Assembly: GCF_037892605.1 (NCBI RefSeq)
Contig: NZ_JBBKTU010000001.1
Location: forward strand, 1,054,001-1,118,000
Direction: 5' to 3'
DNA length: 64,000 nucleotides
Source: Lacibacter sp. H407
GTDB taxonomy: Bacteria > Bacteroidota > Bacteroidia > Chitinophagales > Chitinophagaceae
A model generated the notes under the pieces. That model was not told the DNA's origin, searched no databases, and saw only the letters and a list, made by a program, of their open reading frames with translations. Positions 1 to 10,645 of this stretch are shown one piece after another (position 1 is the first letter of the stretch; every line of letters starts with the position of its first letter). The position numbers were made by a program, and so were the translations under genes.

Positions 1-3000
1 CTGTCGTTGATCAACACCTGCCCATAACTTGCATCGAGCCTGCAGAATTGCGGTAGCATACCAAAGAAATTACCTGCAGCAACAATATCCACAAAGCCAT
101 CGTTGTTGATGTCAATCAATTGAATGGCGTTTACTGATGAGAGTTGTACTTCATACGGAAGTGTTTTTATCGTAAAGTTGCCTTTACCATCGTTATACGC
201 AATGCACGACGCCGTATACTTCACTTGCTTTACCACAGCATCATTCAGTTCTTTGCCAAAAAGTTCCTGAATTGTTTTTGATGCAAAGTCCTGGTGTTTC
301 AAATTGAGTTTTTTTAACGATGGTACCTGATCAGTTACTTCACGTTTCATAAACACCGGTACATCTTTTCCGTTGTAGGTTCGGGTAAGCATTTTGTCAG
401 CAATGCCATTCTGATCAAAATCTTTCATCCATAATTTAACCGGGCTTTCTGTTGTTGCATTGAGATAAAAATTTTCACCGAGATTGCCGAGCACAAAATC
501 AATATCTCCGTCTTTATCAACATCAGCAGCAGCCATTGCTTGCCACCAACCGGGCAATGCTTCCAATCCGGTTTTGAGTTCTGTGAATTGTTTCCCGTTA
601 TATGTAAACACACGTGGGCTTATCCATTCACCTGTAATGATCAGTTCCTTTCGCTGATCGTTGTTAACATCTTCTACAACTGCTGCGGTGATCATACCTG
701 CACCTGAAAAAACAGGAGCTACAGCATCTGTTACATCTGTAAAATTTCCCTGTCCGTCATTTCGCAACAAAAAACTATTAGGGCTCTCTCCATAATTCTG
801 TGGTATGCTTCGGCTGCCAATAAAGAGGTCAATATGTCCGTCGCCATCATAATCAAATGGAACAGCGGCTCCGCAATTTGTATTGATGATAGGAAGTGCG
901 CCACGTTTTAAACTGAAATTCCCTTTTCCATCATTTACAAATAACTGATTCTGATAACCACCTGCGGACGCAGCAGAGAAGTTTCCGCCACCACCTGTAA
1001 AGAGATCTGCATCTCCATCTTTATCGCAATCAAAAAAGAAGGCAACGGTTACATCATTGAAAGCAAATGTTTTAAAATCGGCAGTTTCCTTCTTTACAAG
1101 TCCGTTTGCTGTTTGCAGGTATAATTGTGCGGGTTGATTTCTTGCTCCACCGATATATACATCATCCAATCCATCACCATTTACATCGGCTGTGGCAGCT
1201 TTCGGACCTTGTGTTGAAAGCATGAACGGAATATTTCGTTCATAGAAAAAATCAACATGTTCATCTTCGGTATGTTTTTCAAAACGATGTTGCACTTGCT
1301 CAAAAAGATACTGGTGTGCAACATCAGCAGCCGGAACAAACTGTTTCGTTGCAGCAGCAGAGTAAGTAATGTTGTGAGATTGATTAATTGCCGGTTTGAT
1401 GATCGATGTAGTTGTTCGGTTGGGCCATGTAATTAAAATGGAATCGATCGTTGATTTACCCAAGCCGATGGTTTGCTTGTAATCGATCGATGATTGAAAG
1501 CCGCGGCTGGGAATTACTTCTCTTGTAATGATTTGATCGCCTTGAAAAATCCGGATCGTACTGCCTATACCAAATGTATTGGGTACTTCATAGTTTACTG
1601 AAACAGCTACATAGTTATTTTTATTTTTTTCCCGGCTGCCATTCCTGTAAACCATTGCTTCCTGATTTACATTGTTGATGATAAGATCAAGATCACCATC
1701 GTTATCCAGATCTGCATAAGCAGCTCCGTTAGAAAAGCTTGGTTTGGAAAACCCCCACTCTTCGCCTGCATCATTGAACCGAAGATTTCCTGTATTTCGG
1801 TATGCTTTATTCGGAATTGGATTCGATGGCATTTTACTGATGATGTTACTCACTTCTTCTTTCTTACCTGTCCGCACCATTTGTTGCGCCACTTCGTTTG
1901 CAAAGAAGTCGATAAAATCCTGATCGGTCACATCATAATAAATTCCGTTACAAACAAAAATATCTACCAATCCATCGTTGTCTGCATCAAACAGCAACGC
2001 ACCCCAGCTCCAGTCACTATCCGCTACTCCACTATAAAATGCTGTTTCATAAAATTTACCTTTTTTGTTATTAACCTGTAAAGCGTTTTGTGTGTACTGA
2101 TTGTAAAAACCTTGTTTGAGTTTCAGTTGAAACACGTCATAACTTTCAAAGGAAGAATTTGCACGTAAACGATAGTCATCGCCGGGTAACATATCGGTTG
2201 TAAAAATATCGGGATACCCATCATTGTTGATGTCCTGCATATCGGCACCCATCGATGAAAGGCTGGTGTGTTGTATGCGTTCTTCCAGTTCATCTTTAAA
2301 TGTCCCGTTGCGTTGATTGATGTATAAATAATCCCGTTCAAAAAAATCGTTCGATACATACACATCAGGATACCCATCTTCATTTACATCGCCAACTGTT
2401 ACACCAAGTCCGAGACTGATAAGGCTTCCATGGATGCCTGCTTCCTTGGTTATTTCAATAAACTTCCCACTATCATTCCGATAAAAATGATCGCCGCCGG
2501 GTTTTAAAAAATCTGCAACCTGCCAATCTTTTGCAGGAAGATCACGCATGCTTGCATAGTTGAGTGTATTTACAGGGATGGGGCTGTTGTTTACAATAAA
2601 GCAATCGAGATCACCATCAAGATCGTAATCAAAAAAGGAAGCATGAGTGCTGTATCCATCATTATCCAATCCGTATTCTGCAGCACGTTCTGTAAACGTA
2701 AGATCTTTGTTGTTGATGAATAACTGGTTTCTGCGTAATGAAGAATCGAACATATTACCTGCGTTGCAAACATAAATGTCGAGCCAGCCATCAGCATTCA
2801 GATCAACAAGTACAACTCCGGTGCTCCATTGTTTTTTTTCTGTAAAGCCTGCTTTTGCAGACACATCTTCAAACTGAAAATTTCCTTTGTTGAGATAGAG
2901 TTGATTGTTTCCCTGATTGGACGTAAAGAAAACTTCCGGCAATCCATCATTGTTCAAATCACCAGTTGCAACACCGCCACCATTGTAAAAATTACGATAC

Positions 3001-3157
3001 GTGAAAATGTTGAAGTCTTTGTTATTAGTGAGTTTGTTTTCAAATTTGATCCCTGTGTTGGCCTCTAAGGAAAAGAGTGTATCTGCTTTCCTTTTATTAC
3101 AGGATAGCTGTAGAATAACAAACAAAAACGGTACTACTATTTTTATATTCATCATCC
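1..3157 (-). CDS. CRTAC1-like VCBS/FG-GAP repeat lipoprotein with ASPIC/UnbV domain (3' end outside window)
   Basis: An uninterrupted frame of about 1050 codons runs from an ATG at 3157 to the left edge, so the C-terminus is missing. The N-terminus has a hydrophobic segment ending in LQLSC, a lipobox, so a lipoprotein is predicted. Many Asp-rich loops of the type DxNxDGxxD (for example DLNNDGLPE, DLDGDLD, DVNGDGLDD) mark FG-GAP/VCBS beta-propeller repeats on both sides of an ASPIC/UnbV domain at roughly residues 512-600. Proteins of this type in Bacteroidota are commonly found beside SusCD pairs and are thought to sit at the cell surface; the ligand is unknown. It follows SusD in the same direction but a terminator lies between them. 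ATG at 3154 is an equally possible start. Confidence 0.85.
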
Positions 3158-3229
3158 TTCAAACAAGTTGCTTTAGCAATACAAGATAAAACTGTTCATG
3201 TTGCTATGAACAGGAAGTAAAAAATTTTC

Positions 3230-3260
3230 AAAAAAAGAGGCCGCCAAAATTAGCGACCTC
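3230..3260 (-). terminator. Intrinsic terminator after susD-like gene
   Basis: Read on the minus strand, an 8-bp stem (GAGGTCGC with GCGGCCTC, one G-U pair) with loop TAATTTTG is followed directly by seven T. It sits 25 bases after the SusD stop and about 70 bases before the lipoprotein start, so it may end or attenuate transcription between them. Confidence 0.7.
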
Positions 3261-3284
3261 GTTCCCTATTGATTATGACAAAAA

Positions 3285-4847
3285 CTAATAACCAAAATTC
3301 TGTTTCAGATTAGGATTTGAAGACAACGCAATGTTCGGTAACGGGAATACTACTTTAAAAGCTTCAGATGCATTAGGACGCTCCTGAACAGGGCTATTAA
3401 ATATTCCAAAACGAATCATGTCATTTCTTCTCCAGCCTTCCAGGTACAACTCACGACCACGTTCTGCGATCAAAGTATTTAATGTTACCGATGCCAAAAC
3501 ACTTGCATTACGTTTGGTTCTGATATCATTGACAATTGCCAAAGGAGTTTCAGGTGATGTACCACCTCTTAAGACCGCTTCTGCTTTCATCAAACGAACA
3601 TCAGAAAGACGCAGGAACACAAAATCATTTGTACTTCCAAATCCACCATCGTTGATAGTAGCCGGATTTAATGGAAATTTATTTGTACGGATACCGCTTG
3701 CCTCTCCGTTAAAGAAGATACTTACGTTTCTTGTGAACACCAATGGATTGTTACTTCTGTCTTTCAGATCAACCAGTGGATTACCGATACGCTGTCCCTG
3801 AGGTCCACGAACCTGACCAACGTTAAAACCAGCTTTGGTACCTACCTGATCAGTAAAGCCTGGAAGCGTTGTGCTCTTACGAACATCCGCATCTTCAAAG
3901 CTGTCATAAAAATCAGAAAGTGTTGTAAATCCGTTCCAGCCCGATGGTGTTTGGTTATAATGTCCTCCCATGGCTGTTGCCCATACCACATTTATACCAT
4001 CACTGTTTCTTCTTACAAAAATGTTTTCAGAAGAAGTTGAATTATTCGTCCAAACAAAGTTGTCCCAATAATTTGTTTCGATCTGTAACAAAGGATTAGC
4101 CGCAACATTATTGCAATACTCAATTACTTTGTTCATATCGGCTGCTGCGAATGTGTAAGGACCGGCAGGTGTTTCAGGATTCGCCTTATACACTGCCTTA
4201 TTCAAATACAATTTCGCTAACAATGTCCAGGCCGCTTCTTTTGTAGCAAGATGCCTGTTTGTTCCGGTATAAGCAGGTAAACCGGCAACTGCTGATTCCA
4301 GTTCAAGAATAATTGTATCGATAGCTTGTGCACGTGGAACAACATTTGGAATGCTGCTTGCAGGTGCAGTTGCAGGTCTTGTTTGCATTTGACCAAATGC
4401 ATCGATCATCAAGAAACGGAAGTATGAACGAAGGAATTTACCTTCAGCTTGTGCCTGTCCGGTCAATAATTCAGCAGCAAGCGTTGTTTGGAATAATGCA
4501 CCGTTCAAACCATTCCATACGTTGTTGATCTGGTTGTGATCTCCAGCCCATGTATGAAGGTGCAAACGACGCCATGTACCAAAATCATCCCAGTCGGTAC
4601 CACGTGTTGGTCCTAACAGTTCATCGGTTGTATGCTCATTCAATGCATACCAGTTTTCCTGGCTGATCAATTGGTTCAAGGAACCATAAACAGACGAGAT
4701 GGTTGGAGGTGTTGGTGCACCATCCTGCTTAGGAGGAGCAACAGACTCGTTGCCTCCCAACTCGGGCTCCAGCTTTGTACACGAAGAGGCAAACAAAGCA
4801 AAAGCAACGGCTACACCTGCAACATAACTTTTCATATTTGTTTTCAT
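3285..4847 (-). CDS. SusD/RagB family nutrient-binding outer membrane lipoprotein
   Basis: A 520-residue protein with a signal peptide ending in the lipobox ASSC near residue 23, so it should be lipidated and placed on the outer membrane. SusD proteins form the lid over the SusC channel and capture the ligand. Visible family features include the alpha-helical TPR-like body (the segment around TLLAKLYLNKAVY), the late segment LRLSDVRLMKAEAVLRGG and the C-terminal stretch RGRELYLEGWRRNDMIRFG, both typical of SusD. It lies 24 bases after the SusC stop, so the two are cotranscribed. The substrate cannot be read from the sequence; a glycan is usual for the family. Confidence 0.93.
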   Translation of the reverse strand: MKTNMKSYVAGVAVAFALFASSCTKLEPELGGNESVAPPKQDGAPTPPTISSVYGSLNQLISQENWYALNEHTTDELLGPTRGTDWDDFGTWRRLHLHTWAGDHNQINNVWNGLNGALFQTTLAAELLTGQAQAEGKFLRSYFRFLMIDAFGQMQTRPATAPASSIPNVVPRAQAIDTIILELESAVAGLPAYTGTNRHLATKEAAWTLLAKLYLNKAVYKANPETPAGPYTFAAADMNKVIEYCNNVAANPLLQIETNYWDNFVWTNNSTSSENIFVRRNSDGINVVWATAMGGHYNQTPSGWNGFTTLSDFYDSFEDADVRKSTTLPGFTDQVGTKAGFNVGQVRGPQGQRIGNPLVDLKDRSNNPLVFTRNVSIFFNGEASGIRTNKFPLNPATINDGGFGSTNDFVFLRLSDVRLMKAEAVLRGGTSPETPLAIVNDIRTKRNASVLASVTLNTLIAERGRELYLEGWRRNDMIRFGIFNSPVQERPNASEAFKVVFPLPNIALSSNPNLKQNFGY

Positions 4848-4871
4848 TCTAATGAATTTTTTAATTTAAAA

Positions 4872-7800
4872 TCAGAATCCAACATTTACACCCATTGATA
4901 CAATGCGTGGTCTTGGATAGTTTGTATAATCAAAACCACGTGATGGTACACCACTGATGCTCTTATCAACATTCACTTCAGGATCTATACCGGAATACTT
5001 CGTAAACAAAGCAAGGTTTTGACCCGATACAAAAAGTGAAAGCATTTTCACCACTTTGCTGTTCTTCATGTTGAATGCATAGCTCAGGTTTACGTTTGAA
5101 AGACGGATAAAATCGCCTTTCTCAAGAAAACGGGTTGAAACACTACCGGGGTTGAATGGATTTTCAGGACTTGTTCCGGCAGCATTCGTTACGTTACGCC
5201 CGTTTCTCAAACTTCCTTTTAAGAACAAGGCATTGGCCGTATTGTTATAAACGTAAAAATCAGCTACAGAGTTCATGAAAACACTCAAACTCCAGTTGCC
5301 AAACGTGAAATTGTTTGTAAGACCAGCGTAGAATGTTGGAATAGCAGAACCAACAAGCTGGCTTTGTGCTCCATTTTCGTAGCGGGCATTACCGTTTCCA
5401 TCAAACCCACCAAACACAGGCATCGCCCATGTAAACAATGGTTGGCCGTTTGTAAATGTTTGTGCATATGCACCTGTTAAACCCTGTCCGCTTACGCCAC
5501 CTGTAATTACAGGAACCGGTAAGTCTCTGAGTTCATTCTTCACCAATGTCATATTGTAGTTAACATCCCAGGTGAATTTTGCATTATCAATTACTTTGTA
5601 GTTAATGCTGAATTCCCATCCTTTATTTACTACATAACCTGGCAGATTAATGAACCAGTTTGATGTAGGAGCAAAACCGCCGGGGGTTGGAGCATTAAAG
5701 AGGATGTTTGTACGCTTGGTAAAGAAATAATCAACTGTTACTGATAATCTGTTATCAGCAGTTGTGATATCAATACCTGCACCTGTTGTAGCAGCTTCTT
5801 CCCATTTCAAATCAGGATTACCTGTTTGGATAAATGCTACCTGGTCTGCACCGTTTGCATCTTTGTAAGAGAACTGTCTGTTCACTGATCCGTAAGAAGG
5901 CAAACCATCCTGGCTACCCAATACACCATAGTTGGCTCTTAAGCTGAAATCGCTAAACCATTTGCCAAGGCTGTTGCTTGCAAAATCTTCATTAATGAGT
6001 TTCCATTTTGCAGCAAAGGCAGGGAAAACACCATATCGGTTGTTTGCACCAAACTTAGATGAACCATCGGCCCTTACAGTAGCTGTAAGGAAATACTTGT
6101 TATCATATGAATAGTTTACACGTCCGAATACTGATTGTAATTCATTTTTATCATAGCCGGGAAACATATCAGCATAGTTCTTAAAGTTGTTGAAGTCTTT
6201 CACAAATACATCGGTTGGATTAACAACAGCTGTATTTAAACCCCAACCTACTCTTTGTGCATACTCAGTAATAAAATTCTGGTATGAAAAACCACCTACA
6301 ATATTGAGGTTGTTTTTACCAAAGTCTTTATCATATGTTACAGTATGTTCAACCAATATAGATCTCAGATCGAGATTTTGTTTGGTTGTACGGCCATTGC
6401 CTGCAATCGGATTTTGATAATCTTTTACAGTTGGTCCGTTAGGCACACCCAATACGGTATTACCACCATAAGCATTGGCACTTAACCGTGGATCTGCAAA
6501 CGAAATACGTTCAGATTTCATGTTATCGTATCCAAACAATACTTTGTAAGTAAGTCCCTTTGTAATAAGGTAGCTACCTGAAATACTGGTTAAGAAACGG
6601 TTCACACGGTCGTTGTCATCAAAATAAGCCAGCATCTGAGATGGATTACGTTGATCACCCGGCTGATAAAATGAGCCGTTGGCATTGTAAATAGGATAGG
6701 TTGGGTTAAACTGCAAAGCAGCTCCCAACAAACTTCCCTGGTAACCGGCGTTATTACTTAAAGGAGGATATTGATTTTTTGTATTGGAATAAGTTGTCGC
6801 CAATTCAAATTTCAATTTATCCTTCAAAAATTTCTGTGTAATGTTTGCACGTGCTGTTAAACGTTTCAGCGAACTGTTTTTGATAATACCTTGCTGATCG
6901 TCATAAGAACCACTCAGGCGTAGGTTTGTACCATTTGCACTGAAGCCCCAGCCAAGATTATAGTTTTGTGAAATAGCAGTTCTGAAGATCTGATCCTGCC
7001 AATCAGTATTGGCACCCTTATCTAACAGACCAACGGCAATTGCAGCATCGTTCGGATTAGAACCACCGTCGATATTTGCTTTTTTAGCAGCAAGCAGGAA
7101 ATCCTGTGGGCTCATCATATCATAGCGCTTCGCAGTTGTTGCAACACTTGTGGTTGCGCCGAAATTAAACTGACCTCGTTTTCCGCCCTTACCTGCTTTT
7201 GTGGTAATTAACACAACACCATTTGCACCTCTTGAACCGTAAATAGCGGCAGCCGATGCATCTTTTAAAATGGTAATGCTTTCAATGTCGTTCGGGTTTA
7301 GGAACATCAATGGATTTCGTGGAGTTGTACTTCCTTCCACACCACTGGCACTACCCAATGTACCACCACTGGCAATAGGCACACCATCTACTACATACAA
7401 TGGTTCCTGATTACCTCTGATGGAAGCTGTACCCCTGATGTTGATGGTAGCAGCAGAGCCGGGCTCGCCACTTGCAGGTGTAACTAATACACCGGGCGTA
7501 CGGCCTTGGATCAGTTGATCAGGCGTACCAATTTGCCCTTTATTGAAGTCTTTTGTAGTGATGTTGGCTACAGAACCAGTAAGGTCTTTCACCTTTCTTG
7601 TACCATAACCAATAACTACTACTTCATTTAAGGCAGCATCTTGTGTTTCGAGTGAAACAGCTACATTGTCTTTTCCGGAAATACCAACTTCCTGCGTTGA
7701 AAAGCCAACGGAAGAAATTACTAAAGTTGAAGCATTTGCAGGAACACCGTTTAATGTAAACGATCCATCGGCTGCTGTTGTGGTAGAAACTTTTGTTCCT

Positions 7801-7949
7801 TTTACCAATACTGTTGCTGATGGAACTCCGTCGCCTTTGGAGTCTGTTACCTTTCCACTTACAGTTCGTGTTTGAGCTGATGCAAAAGCCACCAGTACAA
7901 ACAAACTGAGCATAGTGAGAATGCCTCTTGCAAGTTTCGTCAAGATCAT
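4872..7949 (-). CDS. SusC/RagA family TonB-linked outer membrane protein
   Basis: A 1025-residue TonB-dependent transporter. A signal peptide (cleavage after FASA) is followed by a carboxypeptidase-regulatory-like domain (residues about 28-110), then the SusC signature region with VVVIGYGT around residue 112 and a plug domain containing the conserved SITILKDASAAAIYGSRGANG segment in two parts, then a C-terminal beta-barrel ending in an aromatic residue (VGF). It imports the ligand captured by the adjacent SusD using TonB energy. The start ATG faces a 268-base divergent promoter region shared with a LacI-type regulator, which very likely controls it through the palindrome at 8158-8177. Confidence 0.95.
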   Translation of the reverse strand: MILTKLARGILTMLSLFVLVAFASAQTRTVSGKVTDSKGDGVPSATVLVKGTKVSTTTAADGSFTLNGVPANASTLVISSVGFSTQEVGISGKDNVAVSLETQDAALNEVVVIGYGTRKVKDLTGSVANITTKDFNKGQIGTPDQLIQGRTPGVLVTPASGEPGSAATINIRGTASIRGNQEPLYVVDGVPIASGGTLGSASGVEGSTTPRNPLMFLNPNDIESITILKDASAAAIYGSRGANGVVLITTKAGKGGKRGQFNFGATTSVATTAKRYDMMSPQDFLLAAKKANIDGGSNPNDAAIAVGLLDKGANTDWQDQIFRTAISQNYNLGWGFSANGTNLRLSGSYDDQQGIIKNSSLKRLTARANITQKFLKDKLKFELATTYSNTKNQYPPLSNNAGYQGSLLGAALQFNPTYPIYNANGSFYQPGDQRNPSQMLAYFDDNDRVNRFLTSISGSYLITKGLTYKVLFGYDNMKSERISFADPRLSANAYGGNTVLGVPNGPTVKDYQNPIAGNGRTTKQNLDLRSILVEHTVTYDKDFGKNNLNIVGGFSYQNFITEYAQRVGWGLNTAVVNPTDVFVKDFNNFKNYADMFPGYDKNELQSVFGRVNYSYDNKYFLTATVRADGSSKFGANNRYGVFPAFAAKWKLINEDFASNSLGKWFSDFSLRANYGVLGSQDGLPSYGSVNRQFSYKDANGADQVAFIQTGNPDLKWEEAATTGAGIDITTADNRLSVTVDYFFTKRTNILFNAPTPGGFAPTSNWFINLPGYVVNKGWEFSINYKVIDNAKFTWDVNYNMTLVKNELRDLPVPVITGGVSGQGLTGAYAQTFTNGQPLFTWAMPVFGGFDGNGNARYENGAQSQLVGSAIPTFYAGLTNNFTFGNWSLSVFMNSVADFYVYNNTANALFLKGSLRNGRNVTNAAGTSPENPFNPGSVSTRFLEKGDFIRLSNVNLSYAFNMKNSKVVKMLSLFVSGQNLALFTKYSGIDPEVNVDKSISGVPSRGFDYTNYPRPRIVSMGVNVGF

Positions 7950-8157
7950 AATCAGTAGTTTTTAAATTGTTGAGGGTTATAGACTGCAGCTTCGTCTATG
8001 CACAATACACCAAGGGGGAGGTCCAGTTTTGCAGAACTGATCATCCTGAACCATACTTATATGGCAACATGCAATCGATGGGCTGTTAATCTTCTGTGAA
8101 TTTAAACGAAGTTTTCAGCAAATAGTTCCAACAAAACATGTTAAGTTTATGAAACCG

Positions 8158-8177
8158 TTTCGCAAACGATTGCGAAA
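8158..8177. promoter_or_regulatory. LacI/PurR-type operator palindrome
   Basis: TTTCGCAAACGATTGCGAAA is a 20-bp inverted repeat with a single mismatched pair (half sites TTTCGCAAAC and TTTCGCAATC) and the central CG step typical of LacI-family operators such as that of PurR. It lies 40 bases upstream of the LacI-type gene and about 210 bases upstream of the divergent SusC start. A further half-site-like ATTGCGG follows at 8181. Assignment to the adjacent regulator is inference from family knowledge and position. Confidence 0.75.
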
Positions 8178-8217
8178 ATAATTGCGGTGGAAAAATTATC
8201 GACCCTAATCTCTTAAT

Positions 8218-9207
8218 ATGGCGAATGCTACACTCAAAAAAATAGCCCAGGTATTGGATATCAGTATTTCTACTGTATCGAGAGCACTGAAAAATCATCC
8301 CGATATCTCAACCAACACAAAACAAAAAGTAATGGAGTTGGCTGAAACATTGGAGTATGAACCCAACGCAGTGGCGGTGAACCTGCGGAGCAAGAACACG
8401 AAAGTGTTTGGTATCATGATCCCATCTATTACCAATAATTTCTACGATTCATTTATTGCGGCGGTTGAAGAAGAAGTAAAACAATCAGGCTATTCATTGA
8501 TGATCCTGCAAAGTGCAGACAATGCTGAGACCGAAATTGAGAATTTAAAAATTTACCGGCAGAACAGGGTAAGTGGTGTATTTGTATGTTTAGCTAAAGA
8601 AACAACTAATCTCGATTCCTATCATAAAATGAAAGACGCAGGTATCCCGGTAGTGTTTTTTGATAAAGTGCCGGATGATGATACATACAACAGAGTTTGC
8701 CTGGCCGATAAAGATGCAGCGGTAATGGCAGCAGAAGCCTTATTGAAAAAACAGAAGAAAAACATACTGGCCATTTTTGGTGATCCGCAAATATCTATTA
8801 CCAAACGAAGATTACAGGCATTGAACGAAACATTGCAACCCCACAAGAAAATAAAATTAACTGTTGAACATGCAGACACCATGGAGGTAGCAGGAGCAAT
8901 CACCCATCGTTACTTTCAATTGAAGCAACCACCCGATGCAGTGTTTTGTATGAGCGATGAAATATTAATGGGCGTAATGAAATGTGTGCAGCAATTGAAA
9001 CTTGACATTCCAAAGCAAGCAGGAGTGATTGCATTAAGCGATGGCTTTTTTCCAAAGATCTATTTTCCCGAGATCACCTATGTTGAAACAAGTGGTTACC
9101 GTTTGGGAAAACTTGCCTGCGAACGAATGATGCAATGTGTGAAAGGAAAAGAAGAACCAAAAGAGTTGTTTGTAAGTTCCCGCTTTGTAGAAGGTAATTC
9201 GCTATAA
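8218..9207 (+). CDS. LacI family transcriptional regulator
   Basis: A 329-residue DNA-binding repressor. Residues 3-50 hold the LacI helix-turn-helix (TLKKIAQVLDISISTVSRAL) and hinge (ANLRSKNT-like segment AVNLRSKNTKVFG), followed by a periplasmic-binding-protein-like effector domain (FGIMIPSITNNFYDSFI, VCLADKDAAVMAAEALL). The hinge helix and central-CG operator at 8158-8177 fit minor-groove insertion known for this family. It is divergent from the SusC/SusD genes, so it probably senses a sugar derived from their substrate and also autoregulates. Its stop overlaps the convergent O-antigen ligase gene's stop by 6 bases. Confidence 0.95.
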   Translation: MANATLKKIAQVLDISISTVSRALKNHPDISTNTKQKVMELAETLEYEPNAVAVNLRSKNTKVFGIMIPSITNNFYDSFIAAVEEEVKQSGYSLMILQSADNAETEIENLKIYRQNRVSGVFVCLAKETTNLDSYHKMKDAGIPVVFFDKVPDDDTYNRVCLADKDAAVMAAEALLKKQKKNILAIFGDPQISITKRRLQALNETLQPHKKIKLTVEHADTMEVAGAITHRYFQLKQPPDAVFCMSDEILMGVMKCVQQLKLDIPKQAGVIALSDGFFPKIYFPEITYVETSGYRLGKLACERMMQCVKGKEEPKELFVSSRFVEGNSL

Positions 9208-10644
9208 TGCAGCGTTGTTTGTTTGCTGTTGATTGATCTTCACCTGAACACGAATCAATAATCCCAGCAACAGAAAATAAATGCTGCCGATCTTATCGGT
9301 TTCAATTAAATCACTCAACAGGTTTAAGGTTACAACCATACTTAATACAACTGCGCACAACATCGACAGGGATCGTTCAAACTGATCATTCAATACATGA
9401 TATCCTTTTACAGCAATTGCAAACATGCCGAACAATAAAATGATCAACAGTAATAAACCGGGTATGCCCTGTTCAATTGCAATGAGCAGAAAATAATTAT
9501 GAACCGATGACTTTTCCTCATTCTTGCTTACCCATGTTTTAAACGCTGCAACAGTGTATTCTTTGTAATAAATGGTAAACGTATTCGGACCATACCCTTT
9601 CAACTTTTCTTTATTCACCATTTTTATCCCGGCGATCCAGCGGTAAAAACGTTCCATGGTCGACATGTCTTTCAATGTATAGGTTGCTTCCAGGTGTTCA
9701 TTAAAATTTGTATGCTGAGTAGTTGTATTAAAGTCAGGTGCAAATTTGAGATAGTTATCTTCTTGAACCAACCAGAACAAACTTAATGCTGCGAGAATGA
9801 TCACAGCCATTATCAGCGACAGTAAAAATTTCCGTTTTACCGCCACCCACGCAATCACTCCCGATAATAAACAAAGCCATGCGCCTCTTGAATAAGCAAA
9901 AAATAAAGCAGCAAGAAACAACCCCATACAAACAAGTATCCATGTACGTAAACGACCGACTGCAAAATGATGCCATACAAACAGGATCGGGAACAAGCAC
10001 ACCAGCAGCGCCGAATAATTCACATGGTTACGAAAAAACGGATCTAATGTAGAGTTGATCGATTCAAACGTAAATCCTTTTTCTGCATGACGGATCAAAC
10101 TGACGCAGACGGGAAGAAGCATGGAAAAGATGAGGCACTTTGATGCGAGTACAAGATCTTTCTTTGTTCGCAAAAACAATAAGCTACCCACCACAAACGC
10201 AAGAATAAACCAGGTTTTCGCCAGGCTGTATTTTACACTCAACCATACTTCATGCGAAAAGAAAACCGTTACCAACGTCCAGCTAAGTTGCAGCAGCAGC
10301 AAAAAAAATAAACTGCTTTTTTTTAATTCAACCGGAAACAGCGAGGGCTTTATCAGCAGTATACATACAAGTGAACCCGACAGTAACAGCATCATCGGTT
10401 CATCAGGAAGATCGGTGGATAGTGTATCGGTTACTGCAAATTCAGTAGAAAGTGGAACAGCAACCAGCAAAGCAAAAAACAAATAGCGTACGTTGATCGT
10501 AAACAGCAAAATGGCCAATACGGCAAACGGAAGGATCAGCAAGATTTTCTCATCCAATACCACACCCAATACAAAACATGCAATGGCTGCCAATGCCGGC
10601 AACCAATAGTTGATCAACTCCTGTTTTGTAAAGAGGTGTTGCAT
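9202..10644 (-). CDS. O-antigen ligase / Wzy-type polysaccharide polymerase
   Basis: A polytopic membrane protein of about 480 residues with roughly ten to twelve hydrophobic helices and the long outer loop of the Wzy_C family, with FAYSRGAWLCLLSG in a helix and the segment KGYGPNTFTIYY followed by HNYFLLIAIEQGIPGLL, the typical late His-containing motif of O-antigen ligases. It would join or polymerise lipid-linked glycans on the periplasmic side. I start at the ATG at 10644, which is one base after the upstream stop; a longer frame to 10740 exists but would overlap the upstream gene heavily and lacks support. The gene is likely cotranscribed with the Wzz-like gene. No glycosyltransferases or flippase lie nearby, so its glycan is unknown. 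Confidence 0.85.
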   Translation of the reverse strand: MQHLFTKQELINYWLPALAAIACFVLGVVLDEKILLILPFAVLAILLFTINVRYLFFALLVAVPLSTEFAVTDTLSTDLPDEPMMLLLSGSLVCILLIKPSLFPVELKKSSLFFLLLLQLSWTLVTVFFSHEVWLSVKYSLAKTWFILAFVVGSLLFLRTKKDLVLASKCLIFSMLLPVCVSLIRHAEKGFTFESINSTLDPFFRNHVNYSALLVCLFPILFVWHHFAVGRLRTWILVCMGLFLAALFFAYSRGAWLCLLSGVIAWVAVKRKFLLSLIMAVIILAALSLFWLVQEDNYLKFAPDFNTTTQHTNFNEHLEATYTLKDMSTMERFYRWIAGIKMVNKEKLKGYGPNTFTIYYKEYTVAAFKTWVSKNEEKSSVHNYFLLIAIEQGIPGLLLLIILLFGMFAIAVKGYHVLNDQFERSLSMLCAVVLSMVVTLNLLSDLIETDKIGSIYFLLLGLLIRVQVKINQQQTNNAAL

Positions 10645-10645
10645 A

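Noticed and set aside
7990-8050. CAGTT...AACTG inverted repeat upstream of susC as a second operator
   Set aside because: Only five base pairs with no resemblance to the 8158 palindrome; too weak to call.
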